Shown: in pieces, positions 7,972-18,113 of the stretch
How the letters are laid out: each line of letters begins with the position of its first letter
Numbering within the stretch: position 1 is the first letter of the stretch
Assembly (NCBI GenBank): GCA_030005635.1
Contig: JARUHP010000024.1
Span: 1 to 63,588, forward strand
Direction of reading: 5' to 3'
DNA: 63,588 nt
Origin: Deltaproteobacteria bacterium IMCC39146
GTDB lineage: Bacteria; Desulfobacterota; Desulfuromonadia; Desulfuromonadales; BM103
The notes under the pieces: model-generated
The model's input: only the letters and a program-made list of their open reading frames with translations
Told to the model about the DNA's origin: nothing
Database searches by the model: none
Program-made: the position numbers and the translations under genes

Positions 7972-9564
7972 ATGAAAGTCATCGTTACAGACGAGATATC
8001 GGAAAAAGGTCTTGAGCTCCTTGAGAATGATCCGCGAGTCCAGCTGGATGTGCGCCTTGGCCTTAAGACCTCTGAGCTGCATGGATTGATCGGCGATTAT
8101 GATGCCATCATTACCCGCTCAGGGACCCAGGTGGATGCCGAACTTCTGGGCCACGCGACAAATCTGAAAATGGTTGCCCGTGCAGGGGTCGGTATCGACA
8201 ATGTCGATGTGGTGGCTGCCAGTGAACGCGGCATCATTGTCGTCAACGCTCCCTTCGGCAATACCAACTCGGCGGCCGAGCATTCGATGGCGATCCTGCT
8301 CTCCATGTGCCGTAACGTGCCGGACGCCAATGCCAGCTTGAAAAGCGGCCAGTGGCAAAGAGCCCCTTTTACCGGTTACGAACTCAAACATAAAACCATG
8401 GGCATCATAGGCCTGGGTAAAGTCGGTGGACGCGTGGCTTTGCGGTCCCGTGCTTTCGAGATGGATGTGGTTGTTTATGACCCCTACATCAGTGAGAAAC
8501 GGGCGGCAGACTTCGGTACCCGCCTGATCTCTCTCGATGAGCTGGTCAGTATGGCTGATGTCATCTCGGTGCACACACCTCTTAATGATGAAACACGCGA
8601 TCTGATTACAGGAGAGCATTTTTCTGCAATGAAGGAAGGCGTATTGATCGTCAACTGCGCCCGGGGTGGTATTATCAACGAGTCGGCTATGTTGGCAGCT
8701 CTGGAAAGCGGCAAGGTTGCAGGTGCTGCGTTTGATGTCTGGAGTGAGGAGCCGCCCAAAAGCGATGTTCTTAAAAAGATGATTGATCATCCCCGTATGG
8801 TAGTGACGCCTCACCTGGGAGCCAACACCTTTGAGGCACAGACCAACGTTGCGATCGATGTCAGTCGCGAAATACTTAACCTTCTCGATGGCAAGCCTGT
8901 GGAAAATGCCGTGAATATTGCTCACTTCGATCCGGACCTGATGGCACAGATGCGTCCATTCATGGACTTGGCAGCGCTGTTGGGTGATTTTATCTCGCAG
9001 TTGGCCCCGGAAAATCCGGGCAAGGTGGTCTTTAACTATACCGGCAAGCTCGCAGCCCACGACTGTATGCCGATCACGGTGGCTGGCCTGGCGGCGCTTC
9101 TTAACCGTTGTACCGATCAGGAAATCAATATGGTTAACGCCAATCTGGTGGCCGAACGCCGTGGCCTGATCGTTGAGCAGAGCCGATCTACGGAATCAAA
9201 TTTCTTCTCCAATCTGATCACCATGAGCCTTGAGACTCCCCAGGGTAAACGTACGATTGCCGGTACGCTCTTCGAGGGCACACCGAAGATCGTTAAGATG
9301 CGTGATTTTGACACAGACTTTACCCCCGAAGAGCATATGCTGGTCATGCATTATGACGATCGTCCAGGGTTGATCGGTAAAATCGGTACCATTCTTGGAG
9401 AAGCTAAAGTCAATATCGGCGCCATGAATCTGGGCCGTCGTATCAAGGGTGGAGAGGCTATGGTTGTCCTCTCCGTCGATTCTCCGGTTGGTGAGGAGAC
9501 TCTGGCTAAATTGAGTGAAGCGATAGGCGCACGTTTTGTAAAAGCGGTTTACTTGAAGCGATAA
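7972..9564 (+). CDS. serA: D-3-phosphoglycerate dehydrogenase, long type
   Basis: A 530-aa phosphoglycerate dehydrogenase with NAD. The order is substrate domain with ARAGVGIDNVD (69-79), Rossmann domain with GLGKVG at 147-152, catalytic His in VVTPHLGANT, an intervening ASB domain (about 320-450, including GKVVFNYTGKLAAHD) and a C-terminal ACT domain (about 455-530, HDRPGLIGKIG-like: YDDRPGLIGKIGTIL). This is the length and layout of the long enzymes of Bacillus, mycobacteria and other Desulfuromonadales. A strong promoter and a GGAAGGAAAG site precede the ATG, and a terminator follows. Together with the 389-aa enzyme at 4610 the locus encodes two dehydrogenases for the same nominal step. 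Confidence 0.96.
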   Translation: MKVIVTDEISEKGLELLENDPRVQLDVRLGLKTSELHGLIGDYDAIITRSGTQVDAELLGHATNLKMVARAGVGIDNVDVVAASERGIIVVNAPFGNTNSAAEHSMAILLSMCRNVPDANASLKSGQWQRAPFTGYELKHKTMGIIGLGKVGGRVALRSRAFEMDVVVYDPYISEKRAADFGTRLISLDELVSMADVISVHTPLNDETRDLITGEHFSAMKEGVLIVNCARGGIINESAMLAALESGKVAGAAFDVWSEEPPKSDVLKKMIDHPRMVVTPHLGANTFEAQTNVAIDVSREILNLLDGKPVENAVNIAHFDPDLMAQMRPFMDLAALLGDFISQLAPENPGKVVFNYTGKLAAHDCMPITVAGLAALLNRCTDQEINMVNANLVAERRGLIVEQSRSTESNFFSNLITMSLETPQGKRTIAGTLFEGTPKIVKMRDFDTDFTPEEHMLVMHYDDRPGLIGKIGTILGEAKVNIGAMNLGRRIKGGEAMVVLSVDSPVGEETLAKLSEAIGARFVKAVYLKR

Positions 9565-9600
9565 GTTAAGTGATGCAGGGACTCCTGCAAAGACTGTTGA

Positions 9601-9638
9601 AAAAGGGGGGCGTGGATCATCTGATCCACGCCCCCTTT
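9601..9638 (+). terminator. Terminator after serA
   Basis: GGGGGCGTGGATCA pairs perfectly with TGATCCACGCCCCC across a two-base loop and runs into TTTAT. It starts 41 bases after the serA stop. Confidence 0.9.
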
Positions 9639-10170
9639 ATGCTGCTAGGGTCGGAAATGAAGAGTGGATATCAGATTGTTAATCTGTTGTCCTTTAGTCT
9701 TTTTTTGAGAACTAAAAGCAGAACCGGCGGGTCGCGTCCCGCCAGACGCCATCCTTTTTGTCCAGGCGGCCACAAAAAGGATGCAAAAAAGGCCTTGCTC
9801 CTTGCGGAGGGCATCACCTTTGCCAGTTTTTATGGCTTTAAGGTATGGCAGGAATAAAGAATCCGGCCCTGGGTGAAGGCCTTCCAGGTTGCGGTCTTTT
9901 GCAGCAAAAGACAAAAGCACACCTAAGTAACATGAACCAGAGTCATAGAGGTCCTAAAGGGCCTCGGGGCTAACGGGGGATGCGTAGACTACCAAAGATT
10001 TATTCCAATAATATTTGCCCCCAGCATGCTTCGAGTAAAACATGCCCAGCACCAAGCTTTCTTTCGCTTCGTTTTCTTTGTCGCCACAAACAAAATGACA
10101 TTGCTGTCGGGCAAACCCGACGATTTTGCTTTTGTCTTTGGGGTTAAAAATACTACAAAAAGAGCAACAG
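9639..10170. other. Non-coding region between serA terminator and mqnD
   Basis: About 530 bases with no credible gene. They contain several inverted pairs, such as GGCGGGTCGCGTCCCGCC near 9728, CATCCTTTTTGTCC against GGCCACAAAAAGGATG near 9750-9782, and CGGGCAAACCCG near 10109, with runs of T on both strands. This looks like decayed intergenic repeats or UTR sequence. No known RNA family was recognised. Confidence 0.4.
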
Positions 10171-11004
10171 TTAAGTCAGAAAGAGGGGTTTGTCACTTTT
10201 CGGGATCAGTCCACGTGACTCCGCACGACTCAGAAGGGTCTCTACAGCCATGATCCCCTCGTCGCCAAGCTCCAGCGAGAAATCATTAACGTAGAGATTG
10301 ATGTGCGCGTCGATTACCTCATTTTCAAGTTCCTGAGCGTGTTCTTTGATGTAGTTGCGCGGTTCTTGCGGATGAAGTCTGGCGTAATCAAGGCTGCTCC
10401 GGATAGCTTCATCGGCCATTCTGATCGTTTTTTCGCCCAGGTTTCTTCTGGCGAGAATCCCTCCCAGGGGTATCGGCAGCCCACTGTCAGTTTCCCACCA
10501 TGCCCCCAAATCCAGAACCTCATGGAAGCCCGCTTGCTGATAGGTAAAGCGCGATTCGTGGATGATCACTCCGGCGTCTGCTGCGCCGCTTTGCAGTGCG
10601 TTCATGATCTGGTCGAAGGGCAGGATGAGCAGATCCTCGTAACCCGAGCCATGTAGCTGCAGCAGCAGGTTGGCCGTAGTCAGCTTGCCCGGCACGGCGA
10701 TGCGTTTGCCGCGAAGAGCCTGCATGTCTGTTAATTTTGGAGCAATGACCAGTGGGCCACAACCGCGTCCAAGGGCGCCACCGCTGTGCAACAAGACGTA
10801 GCGATCACGTAAATAGCCCAGGGCGTGGTAGGAGATTTTTGTCAGGTCAAGCAGCCCGTTTCGAGCCAGCTGGTTGAGGGTTTCGACATCTTCCAGGCGC
10901 TCTTTAATCGTATGGCCAGGAATCGCAACCTTGTTGTGGGTGAGGGCGTAAAAGATATAGGTGTCATTGGGGCAGGGCGAATATCCCAGGCTTAAGCTCT
11001 TCAT
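10171..11004 (-). CDS. mqnD: 1,4-dihydroxy-6-naphthoate synthase
   Basis: Converts cyclic dehypoxanthinyl futalosine to 1,4-dihydroxy-6-naphthoate in the futalosine (alternative) menaquinone pathway. The 277-aa protein has the family's periplasmic-binding-protein-like fold with the signatures LGYSPCPNDTYIFYAL at the N-terminus, KISYHALGYL and GCGPLVIA. Its ATG overlaps the stop of the upstream futalosine hydrolase gene by one base (TAATG), so the two are translationally coupled. Menaquinone is the expected respiratory quinone of an anaerobic metal- or sulfur-reducing bacterium. Confidence 0.93.
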   Translation of the reverse strand: MKSLSLGYSPCPNDTYIFYALTHNKVAIPGHTIKERLEDVETLNQLARNGLLDLTKISYHALGYLRDRYVLLHSGGALGRGCGPLVIAPKLTDMQALRGKRIAVPGKLTTANLLLQLHGSGYEDLLILPFDQIMNALQSGAADAGVIIHESRFTYQQAGFHEVLDLGAWWETDSGLPIPLGGILARRNLGEKTIRMADEAIRSSLDYARLHPQEPRNYIKEHAQELENEVIDAHINLYVNDFSLELGDEGIMAVETLLSRAESRGLIPKSDKPLFLT

Positions 11005-11741
11005 TACGCTTGTTGCTCCGGCCAGGACTTGAGAAGCGCGAGGATGGCGTGTTGCGCAGCAGCCATGCTGGCGGGGAGATTCCAGCGGCTGGTGTCGCGG
11101 TCTTCCACCAGGTTAGAGATACCGCGGATTTCGAGCAATGGTGTTGAAAGTTGCTGACAGGCCAGGGCGACCGCCGCTCCTTCCATGTTTTCACAGAGGC
11201 CCTTGGTACGCTGCGCGATTTCGGTTGCAGCAACAGTCGATCCTGTACAGATGGAGACGGTGACAAAGGGACCGCTGCGCAGCTTTATCTTGTTGTCTGC
11301 CGCGTGGGCCTGCAGGAGAGGTTTCGCCCAGTCGTGCAGTTCATTGTCGATTGGCCAGTTATTGTAAATTTTTTCAGGGCTACGGCGCATAGCCAGTTTT
11401 AACTCGGCCAGATCCTGGAAGCCTGTAGGGGTTGCGACGCCTTCATCGCCAAAAATTTCACCACTGGCAAGCGCGAGGTCGCCCACGGCCAGGTCTGTTC
11501 CCAGATAGGCACCGCCGCAACCGAACAACAGGAGTGATTCAGGCCGGCAGCTGCTCAACAGGCAAACGGCTGTGGCGGCCGCCGCGGCCTTACCGATGCC
11601 ACTGTGTGCCAGGGTGATCTTTTTGCCTGAGATGGTGCCGGAGATCAAGTCGATACCATTAACAGATTCTTGCGCAAAATCCTGAAGCGCGGCTCTGATC
11701 AGGTTGGTTTCTTCATGCACTGCTGCGAGGAGAGCGATCAT
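11004..11741 (-). CDS. mqnB: Futalosine hydrolase
   Basis: A nucleosidase of the phosphorylase superfamily that removes hypoxanthine from futalosine in menaquinone synthesis. The 245-aa protein shows the nucleosidase landmarks: IALLAAVHEETNLIRAAL at the N-terminus, HSGIGKAAAAATAV, LLFGCGGAYLGTDLAVGDLALA, and the ENMEGAAVALAC substrate-binding segment near residue 190 with IRGISNLVEDRD further on. It is immediately followed by mqnD with a one-base overlap, which favours futalosine hydrolase over a methylthioadenosine nucleosidase. Confidence 0.9.
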   Translation of the reverse strand: MIALLAAVHEETNLIRAALQDFAQESVNGIDLISGTISGKKITLAHSGIGKAAAAATAVCLLSSCRPESLLLFGCGGAYLGTDLAVGDLALASGEIFGDEGVATPTGFQDLAELKLAMRRSPEKIYNNWPIDNELHDWAKPLLQAHAADNKIKLRSGPFVTVSICTGSTVAATEIAQRTKGLCENMEGAAVALACQQLSTPLLEIRGISNLVEDRDTSRWNLPASMAAAQHAILALLKSWPEQQA

Positions 11742-11750
11742 AGATTAAGG

Positions 11751-11814
11751 TACGAGGGACGCGGGACGCGGGCCGAGGAGTGTCGCGTTCCTCGTTCCTC
11801 GTCCCACGTCCCGG
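11751..11814. repeat. GC-rich inverted repeat
   Basis: ACGAGGGACGCGGGACGCGG is mirrored by CGTTCCTCGTCCCACGTCCC, forming a 60-base hairpin of short GGGACG-type units between two minus-strand genes. No T tract follows. It resembles the low-complexity intergenic hairpins common in several bacterial phyla. Confidence 0.7.
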
Positions 11815-11815
11815 A

Positions 11816-12892
11816 TTAAGGTTTATACCAGCCGTCACGAATCAGGTCGCGGCGAAGCTCGTGGCCGGCATTGCGGATCACACCGTTGTACCAGAAATGT
11901 TCCTCAGTGGGATTGGTGCCCGGGCCGTCCAGTCGCTTGCGATTGTCGAGGAGAATCTGGCGAAACTTTTCGTCTGGCTCTTTGAGGACTTCTAGAATGC
12001 GACTTTTCAGGGGGTCTTCGCAAGCGCAGAGAACATGATGAAGGATGTCTCGCAGCTGCAGTCCCATGCGGTATTCCCAGAGGTCGCCCTCAAAGTTTGT
12101 GCAGCATTCCTGGACAAACTCATTCCAGTCGAGCAGGAGAGCGCCAAAATCATCCTCGGCAAACTCTTCATAGTCGGGATGCTGGCTGAGAATATCCTCG
12201 ATCATCTTCTGCTCTTTGCGCGAAAAGAAAAAGGACAGGCTCTCTTCAACCGGGTACATGTCGAGTTGTTCGATCAACTCACGACAAAAGTGGGCGTAAT
12301 CGAGATCGCGATCGCTGAAGCCCCTTAGCTCTTCGGGAAGGTTCTCGCGCTCCAGGCAGAGGAGTGAAAGGTGGTCGTGGCCGAGTTCCGTGTGCAGTAG
12401 CAGGTCTGATCGGTGGGGAACCCTGGATTTGGCCAACTGGTTGGTGAGTCGCAGATGGTTGTCGGTGAAAAAGGTCAGGACTTTTTCCTCCGAAAAAAAC
12501 ATCTCCTGGCTGGAGCGATTGTTGGCCAGTCCAAAACCGACAAAGCCATCATGCATCAGGCGGTCCCAGTAAGGTGCGATGATTTCAAGGATCTCAACCG
12601 TTGGCATATAGGGCGAATAGTGAATGGTCGGTGCCGGTGGATCCGTGTCTTTGGCGTTTGGCTCAGTGGTGTAGAACTCGAGAATGAAGAACGACTCTTC
12701 AGGCATGTTTACAGCAAATTCGTCAAAGATTGTGCGTACATGGGAAGGGTCGGCCAGAACAGAAAAATGGTAGGTGTCGCTAGAGTTCTCCAGGAGGGAG
12801 AAATTATAACCTTCATGCAGGTTGCGTGACCTGAGACGTGCTTGTGGCCAGAGCTGTAGTCCTGCAGGAAAATTTGTAAAAATGTCAGACAA
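11816..12892 (-). CDS. Hypothetical protein, 358 aa
   Basis: I do not recognise this protein. It is soluble, acidic and rich in aromatic and hydrophobic residues, with no signal peptide, membrane segment or obvious catalytic motif. The segment FVGFGLANNRSSQEMFFSEEKVLTFF and the C-terminal half with many Leu/Glu helices (SFFFSRKEQKMIEDILSQH) suggest an alpha/beta N-terminal half and a helical C-terminal half. It is transcribed toward mqnB, from which it is separated by a GC-rich hairpin, and divergently from the carboxylase operon. Codon use is like the neighbours. It may be a lineage-specific conserved protein. Confidence 0.75.
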   Translation of the reverse strand: MSDIFTNFPAGLQLWPQARLRSRNLHEGYNFSLLENSSDTYHFSVLADPSHVRTIFDEFAVNMPEESFFILEFYTTEPNAKDTDPPAPTIHYSPYMPTVEILEIIAPYWDRLMHDGFVGFGLANNRSSQEMFFSEEKVLTFFTDNHLRLTNQLAKSRVPHRSDLLLHTELGHDHLSLLCLERENLPEELRGFSDRDLDYAHFCRELIEQLDMYPVEESLSFFFSRKEQKMIEDILSQHPDYEEFAEDDFGALLLDWNEFVQECCTNFEGDLWEYRMGLQLRDILHHVLCACEDPLKSRILEVLKEPDEKFRQILLDNRKRLDGPGTNPTEEHFWYNGVIRNAGHELRRDLIRDGWYKP

Positions 12893-13137
12893 TGAAAAAC
12901 CTCTTCTGCCGGGTTGAGATCGGCACCTTTTTGATTATCTGCTTATGATGCGGCAATCATCTTTGTGAAGTCAACATTAAGTGGCGAAAGGGGGCCTTGT
13001 TGTTCTTTCTGAAGTTTAGCCTGGGCAGTGTAAACCCTTTTGTAGCGGGCGCATAAAGCGGTTATGAAAAGGTTTGAAGCCCCGCTAAATTGGCGTTTAA
13101 TCTAAGTAAACTGGTTTTATCTAAAATGAATTTTCCG

Positions 13138-13166
13138 TTGACACGGCGTGCCATTTGGGCTATATC
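13138..13166 (+). promoter_or_regulatory. Promoter of the propionyl-CoA carboxylase operon
   Basis: TTGACA (13138-13143), 17 bases, TATATC (13161-13166), about 160 bases upstream of the carboxyltransferase gene. The -10 region lies in GGCTATATCC followed four bases later by GGT, an arrangement repeated at the regulator promoter (18280-18296). The surrounding gap 12893-13324 holds nothing else that I recognise. Confidence 0.7.
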
Positions 13167-13324
13167 CATGCGGTGTATAAAACCCTATTCTATTTATAGG
13201 TAGGGTGCCTGTGCTGTTCGCTTCTAGATTAAATTAAAATTTGAAAAGCATTTTTTATAGCAACCGGCCGGCAGGCGAGGGTGTCTCCCGGCTGAAAAAC
13301 TCCAGCAAGCAGAGGAATCCAAAG

Positions 13325-15049
13325 ATGGCAAAAAAAACGATTACACCGTCACTGAAGAATCCATTTGATCCACCTGAGAAAGTTGAATTCACCATTCCTG
13401 GTGAGGTTGCCGGCGTGCGCGGTGGCTACGAAGATGTTATGCAGGAAGGTCATGACCTGATCCAGCGGCCCATCAAGTCCGTTGCTGTCGGTCAGATTGA
13501 AAAGCAACACTTCAAAAAGCGCATGACTGTCTGGGAGCGGATCAATGTTTTGACCCAGGCCAAGCCCAACATCTTGTTCCAGAACTGGGGCAAGAACCTG
13601 GATGGCGCATCGCTGGTCACCGGTATTCTCAATATCAATGGTCGTGATGTCGGTGTCTATGGTCACGATTTTACAGTTCGGGCCGGTTCCATCGACGCGA
13701 CTAACGGCAACAAGCTGGCCCGCATGTTTAAAATGTGTGGTGAGAAAGGCCTGCCTTTGATCGGCATGAATGACTCCGCGGGCGCGTTTGTTCCTGCTGG
13801 TGTCGGTGGCCTGGATGGCTATGCAGAGGCGTTTACTGCCCTGCGCAAGATCAGCGGTGTGGTACCGACCGTTATGTGCATGTTTGGTTTTAACGCTGGT
13901 GGCGGCTCTTACCTGCCTCGCCAGGGTAGCTTCCTCATTCAGCCCAAGGACACCTTCTTCGGCCTGACCGGCCCTGGAGTTGTCAAATCAGTTCTCGGTG
14001 AAGACATCACCCCGGAAGAGCTTGGTGGTCCCAAGGTTCATTGTGCGTCTGGTGTTACCGACCTCACCGTGGCCGACGAAACTGCTGCACTGCGCACCGC
14101 TGTGCGCCTGGTGAGTTATCTCCCCGACAATAACTACAGTACGGCCCCTTTTCAGGAGACCAGCGATCCCCTTGATCGTAAAACCTGGGAGATTAACACT
14201 CTTTTGAAAAAGGCCTTCAACTCTCCAACCGGTTTTAATACTCCCTTTGATGTCTCAATTATCATACAGCAGATTTGTGACCATGGTGATTACTTCGAAT
14301 TGCAGCCCGACCGTTCCCGTGAGGCGATCACCGCCCTGGGCCGCCTCGGTGGTAATGTGGTTGGCTTCGTTGCTAATAATAGCGCCGTTTCTTCCGGTCA
14401 GATTGACTGCGACTCGGCGGTCAAAATTGCCCGTTTTGTGCGCTTCTGTAATATCTACAACATTCCATTGATCTTCATGGAAGACACGACCGGCTTCCTG
14501 CCGGGCCGTGAGCAGGAAGCCCGCGGTATCGTTCAGGCTGGACGCTCGATGCTTGATTCCATCATCGATGTTCGCACACCGCGTATTCTGCTGATCCTAC
14601 GTAACGCTTATGGTGGCGCCTACGCGTCTTACAACAACTATCCCACCGGAGCCGATCTGGTTCTGGCCCTGCCGACCACCCGTCTCGCCGTTATGGGCCC
14701 GGCCGGTAAAGAATTTGTTTACAAAGGCGAGCTGCGCAAGATCCGTGGTGCGATTAAGAAGATGGTCGCCGACGGAGTCCTGGAACGTACTAAGGCCGGA
14801 ATGGACGGTACGGAAGCCAAGAAGGACGCCGAGGCCGAGGCCGCAGAATGGCTCAAGTTGCAGGAAGCTGAACTTAACCTGCGCTACGAAAAAGAATTGA
14901 TGAACCCGAAAGAGGGTCTCGCCCTTGGTTCTATCTCCTCACTGGTTATGCCGACTGACCTGCGTCAGGTCCTCGGTGAGAATATGAACTTCCTGTTGCG
15001 GCATTACAAGGCTTCGTCCTGGCAGGATGTCCAACGCGAATTCCATTAA
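13325..15049 (+). CDS. Acyl-CoA (propionyl-CoA) carboxylase, carboxyltransferase subunit
   Basis: The 574-aa protein belongs to the biotin-dependent carboxyltransferase family, with two crotonase-like halves. Visible elements are the N-half [18 protein letters not shown] segment, [17 protein letters not shown], and the C-half [19 protein letters not shown] with [16 protein letters not shown]. It transfers carboxyl from carboxybiotin to an acyl-CoA; propionyl-CoA is the likely substrate because mutase, MeaB and epimerase genes follow. I chose the ATG at 13325 over an upstream in-frame start because GAGGAATCC precedes it and the family begins near here. It lies 59 bases upstream of the biotin carboxylase gene, so both are an operon. 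Methylcrotonyl- or glutaconyl-CoA remain possible substrates. Confidence 0.9.
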   Translation: MAKKTITPSLKNPFDPPEKVEFTIPGEVAGVRGGYEDVMQEGHDLIQRPIKSVAVGQIEKQHFKKRMTVWERINVLTQAKPNILFQNWGKNLDGASLVTGILNINGRDVGVYGHDFTVRAGSIDATNGNKLARMFKMCGEKGLPLIGMNDSAGAFVPAGVGGLDGYAEAFTALRKISGVVPTVMCMFGFNAGGGSYLPRQGSFLIQPKDTFFGLTGPGVVKSVLGEDITPEELGGPKVHCASGVTDLTVADETAALRTAVRLVSYLPDNNYSTAPFQETSDPLDRKTWEINTLLKKAFNSPTGFNTPFDVSIIIQQICDHGDYFELQPDRSREAITALGRLGGNVVGFVANNSAVSSGQIDCDSAVKIARFVRFCNIYNIPLIFMEDTTGFLPGREQEARGIVQAGRSMLDSIIDVRTPRILLILRNAYGGAYASYNNYPTGADLVLALPTTRLAVMGPAGKEFVYKGELRKIRGAIKKMVADGVLERTKAGMDGTEAKKDAEAEAAEWLKLQEAELNLRYEKELMNPKEGLALGSISSLVMPTDLRQVLGENMNFLLRHYKASSWQDVQREFH

Positions 15050-15108
15050 TCACTGCGGATATTATTGATATTAAGCGAATCAAGGTTTCGATTTGGAGAT
15101 ATAAAGCA

Positions 15109-17982
15109 ATGGCACAGAATAATAACTACACAAATAATCCACTGATCCACAGTGATCGTCGCTTGAGCCAGGCAGACTCGGAATGGGTCCGTTCTTTCTC
15201 TTGCGAAGACCTCAAGCCGTTGATCGTTTGTCGCGGCCCGATCCGTCTGGAAGCGATGACCGTCTACGAGGAAATGGGCATTAGTCACTACGGTATCCTG
15301 CTCTCGGAAAAGGATTCGATCGTTTATCCCAATGCGCTTTCCCCTGAGCTGCGTTTGCTGACCGCCAACAGCCGCGTTCACCGGGTGCCCGATTACACCG
15401 GCGCCTCCAAAGAGGAACGTGTTGAGCGTATCGGTCAGATCATCCAGATCGCCAAAGATAACGGTTACGATGCGATCTTCGCCGGCTATGGCTTTATGGC
15501 TGAGGATGATGAGTTTGTTGCTGCGATCGAGGACGCTGGTCTGAAATTTATCGGTCCTTGTGCGGCCACCCAGCGCGGCGCAGGCAAGAAAGATGAAGCC
15601 AAGCGTACCGCACTGAGTGTTGACGTATCTGTTACGCCCGGCATTGATAATGCCACTTCACGCACCCTGGTCAGCAAGCACCCGAGCCGTGAGGCGCTGT
15701 TGGCCGTGGCTAAGGCAGAAGGGCTCAACTGCGATAAAGAAATCCTCGCAGACAAGAAGCTCGAGCTTGTCGACCTGGCAGGTCACATCCTGATGGCTTC
15801 CTATGAAAAAGGGCTCGACCTCTTTTCCATTGAAGAGCTCGGAGCCCAGGTCGAAAAAGAGTGTTTCGACATGTTCAAAAACTACCCTGGTGCCCGGATC
15901 CGTCTCAAGGCGATCGGTGGCGGTGGTGGTAAAGGTCAGCGTATCCTCGGCGCTTCACTCCTGACCAAGAAAAATCCTTCTGATGCTGATATCAAGAAGG
16001 CCGCGAAGGTCGCTCCCGAGCTGGTTCGCGAGGTTCTGCTTGAGGTCAAGGCCAACGGCGTTGGCGACAATAAAAACGTTCTCGTTGAGCTGAATATCGA
16101 GCAGACTCGTCACAACGAGATCCAGTTGCTCGGTAACGGTGAGTGGGCCATTGCTCTCGGTGGTCGTGATTGCTCTTTGCAGATGCACGAGCAGAAGCTT
16201 CTCGAGATTTCTGTTACCCAGGAAGCCCTGAGCGATGAAATCAAGAAAGCCAAAAAGGCCGGTCAGAAAGCCCAAGCCCAGTCTCTCGAGAGCGATCTGA
16301 AAGTTCTCAAGCGCATGGAAGAAGAGTCGGAGCGTTTTGGTATGGCTGTCGGCCTTGATTCCGCGTCAACTTTTGAGTGCATTGTCGATGGGGCCCGCCA
16401 TTATTTCATGGAAGTCAACACCCGCATCCAGGTTGAGCACAGGGTTACGGAGTTGGTTTACAACCTCAAATTCACCAACCCGAAGAACAAGAAAGAGTTT
16501 TTCGTGGTTGAATCACTGGTGGAAGCAATGGCTCTGTTGGCAAGGCATAAAGAGCGTTTGCCACGTCCTGAACGTCAGCAGCGATTTGGTGCCGGCGCCG
16601 AGGCGCGTCTCAACGCGACCGATTGCTCGCTCTCTCCAAGTGCCGGCGGTGTGATTCGTTACTGGTCGAAGCCGATTGATGGCGAGATTCGTGATGACCA
16701 GGGGATTTGCATGGTCAACCCGGATACCGGTCAGTTCATGCGCTATACGGTGGCAGGAGCCTACGATTCCAATATCGCTCTGCTGTTGACCAAAGGTGAC
16801 GATCGCCTCGACAGCTACAACCATCTCTCCAAGGTTTTACGCAGCACCGTTCTGCGCGGCACTGATCTGGCGACCAACCTTCAGTTTCATTACGGTTTGG
16901 TCAACTGGTTCCTCGGCCAGAACGTTATGGCTAAACCGACTACCCGTTTCGTGGTCCCCTACCTGACCCTGGTAGGCAAGCTCAAAGAGCAAGCCAGTAA
17001 GCTGGATGTCGTGTTTGCTTTCATTGCCATGAAAAAGCATCTGGGTAAGCTTTATAGTGACAACCCTGAGATCAAGATAGCGGTTTCCGAGACTCTGGAT
17101 CGTAAGGGCACCCTGTTGACCCGTCCCATGGAGCTTTTGCTGGCCGATCCTCATCTGCTCTCGGGCTGGTTGAGTCTTAATCGCAAAAACTTTAAGTTCG
17201 AAAATAGCAAACTGGTCTGGTTGCGTAATCCCCTGGTTATTCTCGAGGAAACTTACGAGTTCCTCAACATGACCTGGCGTAAGGAAGCCCCGGCTGCCGA
17301 AGTGATCTGGACACACGATCGTGACTTGCTGCAGAATGCCCTGGCTTTCTATGCTGAACTGCGCGAGAAGTTCAGTTTGGGTAAGGATGAATTCGTCAAG
17401 CTCAACGACATCCTTGGCAAGGACAAGCCGCAGGGTGGTTTCGACGCAGAGACCTGGGCAGACATCCAATCTGCACACCTTGGTTTTGAGGTCGGCAATG
17501 AGCTCTTTGGTCTGCTCTTCATGATCGCTGAGAAGACTGATTTCTATGCCTTCAAGGTTGAAGATGACCTCGAGGTGACGATCCCTGATTACCTCAATGA
17601 TCCTGACCTGCAGGCAGCCATGAAGAAGATCCTGGTGCCGCCGCCTGCGACCAAGGCCGACGAGATCGTTACACCGGGCGGCGGCATGTACTATGCCCAG
17701 GAAGCGCCAGGCATGCCGATGTTCGTAAAAGAGGGTGCGCACTTTGAAAAAGGTCAGCCGCTCTTCATCCTTGAAGTTATGAAGATGTTCAACAAGGTTC
17801 CTGCACCTTTCTCCGGCACTGTAGACAAGATTCTGATTGAAGGTGGTGACGGCGTTATTGTGCAAAAGGGGCAGCCGATCTTCAAGGTCACCCCGGATGA
17901 GAAGTTTGTGGAAGTTGATCCGAAACAAGTTGAAAATGAGCGACGTGCTGCTACTTCGGAATACCTGAGCTCAATTATTTGA
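15109..17982 (+). CDS. Biotin carboxylase / biotin carrier fusion subunit
   Basis: A 957-aa subunit that carboxylates biotin with ATP and bicarbonate. The N-terminal domain has IFAGYGFMAEDDEFVAAIE, the ATP-grasp part carries a glycine-rich loop (KAIGGGGGKGQR) and the active-site segment MEVNTRIQVEHRVTE, and the C-terminal biotinyl domain has EVMKM with the biotinylated lysine near residue 892. It is longer than the usual 450-670 aa acyl-CoA carboxylase alpha subunits; the extra length lies in a roughly 300-residue middle region with no motif I recognise. A strong terminator follows. Operon with the carboxyltransferase gene makes a propionyl-CoA carboxylase the best call. Confidence 0.88.
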   Translation: MAQNNNYTNNPLIHSDRRLSQADSEWVRSFSCEDLKPLIVCRGPIRLEAMTVYEEMGISHYGILLSEKDSIVYPNALSPELRLLTANSRVHRVPDYTGASKEERVERIGQIIQIAKDNGYDAIFAGYGFMAEDDEFVAAIEDAGLKFIGPCAATQRGAGKKDEAKRTALSVDVSVTPGIDNATSRTLVSKHPSREALLAVAKAEGLNCDKEILADKKLELVDLAGHILMASYEKGLDLFSIEELGAQVEKECFDMFKNYPGARIRLKAIGGGGGKGQRILGASLLTKKNPSDADIKKAAKVAPELVREVLLEVKANGVGDNKNVLVELNIEQTRHNEIQLLGNGEWAIALGGRDCSLQMHEQKLLEISVTQEALSDEIKKAKKAGQKAQAQSLESDLKVLKRMEEESERFGMAVGLDSASTFECIVDGARHYFMEVNTRIQVEHRVTELVYNLKFTNPKNKKEFFVVESLVEAMALLARHKERLPRPERQQRFGAGAEARLNATDCSLSPSAGGVIRYWSKPIDGEIRDDQGICMVNPDTGQFMRYTVAGAYDSNIALLLTKGDDRLDSYNHLSKVLRSTVLRGTDLATNLQFHYGLVNWFLGQNVMAKPTTRFVVPYLTLVGKLKEQASKLDVVFAFIAMKKHLGKLYSDNPEIKIAVSETLDRKGTLLTRPMELLLADPHLLSGWLSLNRKNFKFENSKLVWLRNPLVILEETYEFLNMTWRKEAPAAEVIWTHDRDLLQNALAFYAELREKFSLGKDEFVKLNDILGKDKPQGGFDAETWADIQSAHLGFEVGNELFGLLFMIAEKTDFYAFKVEDDLEVTIPDYLNDPDLQAAMKKILVPPPATKADEIVTPGGGMYYAQEAPGMPMFVKEGAHFEKGQPLFILEVMKMFNKVPAPFSGTVDKILIEGGDGVIVQKGQPIFKVTPDEKFVEVDPKQVENERRAATSEYLSSII

Positions 17983-18024
17983 TTAATTTTGAACAGTGGA
18001 ATCCGTTGTGATTGGTTGTGAATA

Positions 18025-18066
18025 ACTAAGCCCCGCCTTCTCTCAGGTGGGGCTTAGTTTGTTTTT
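18025..18066 (+). terminator. Terminator of the carboxylase operon
   Basis: ACTAAGCCCC (18025-18034) pairs with GGGGCTTAGT (18049-18058), followed by TTGTTTTTG. Confidence 0.93.
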
Positions 18067-18113
18067 GTCTGTTTGACAACTTGAGTATCCCTCTGTTTTT
18101 TCGTTCATCTTAG

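Noticed and set aside
16837-17928. 363-codon frame antisense to the biotin carboxylase gene
   Set aside because: Fully overlapped by a conserved domain with biotin site; no start signal.
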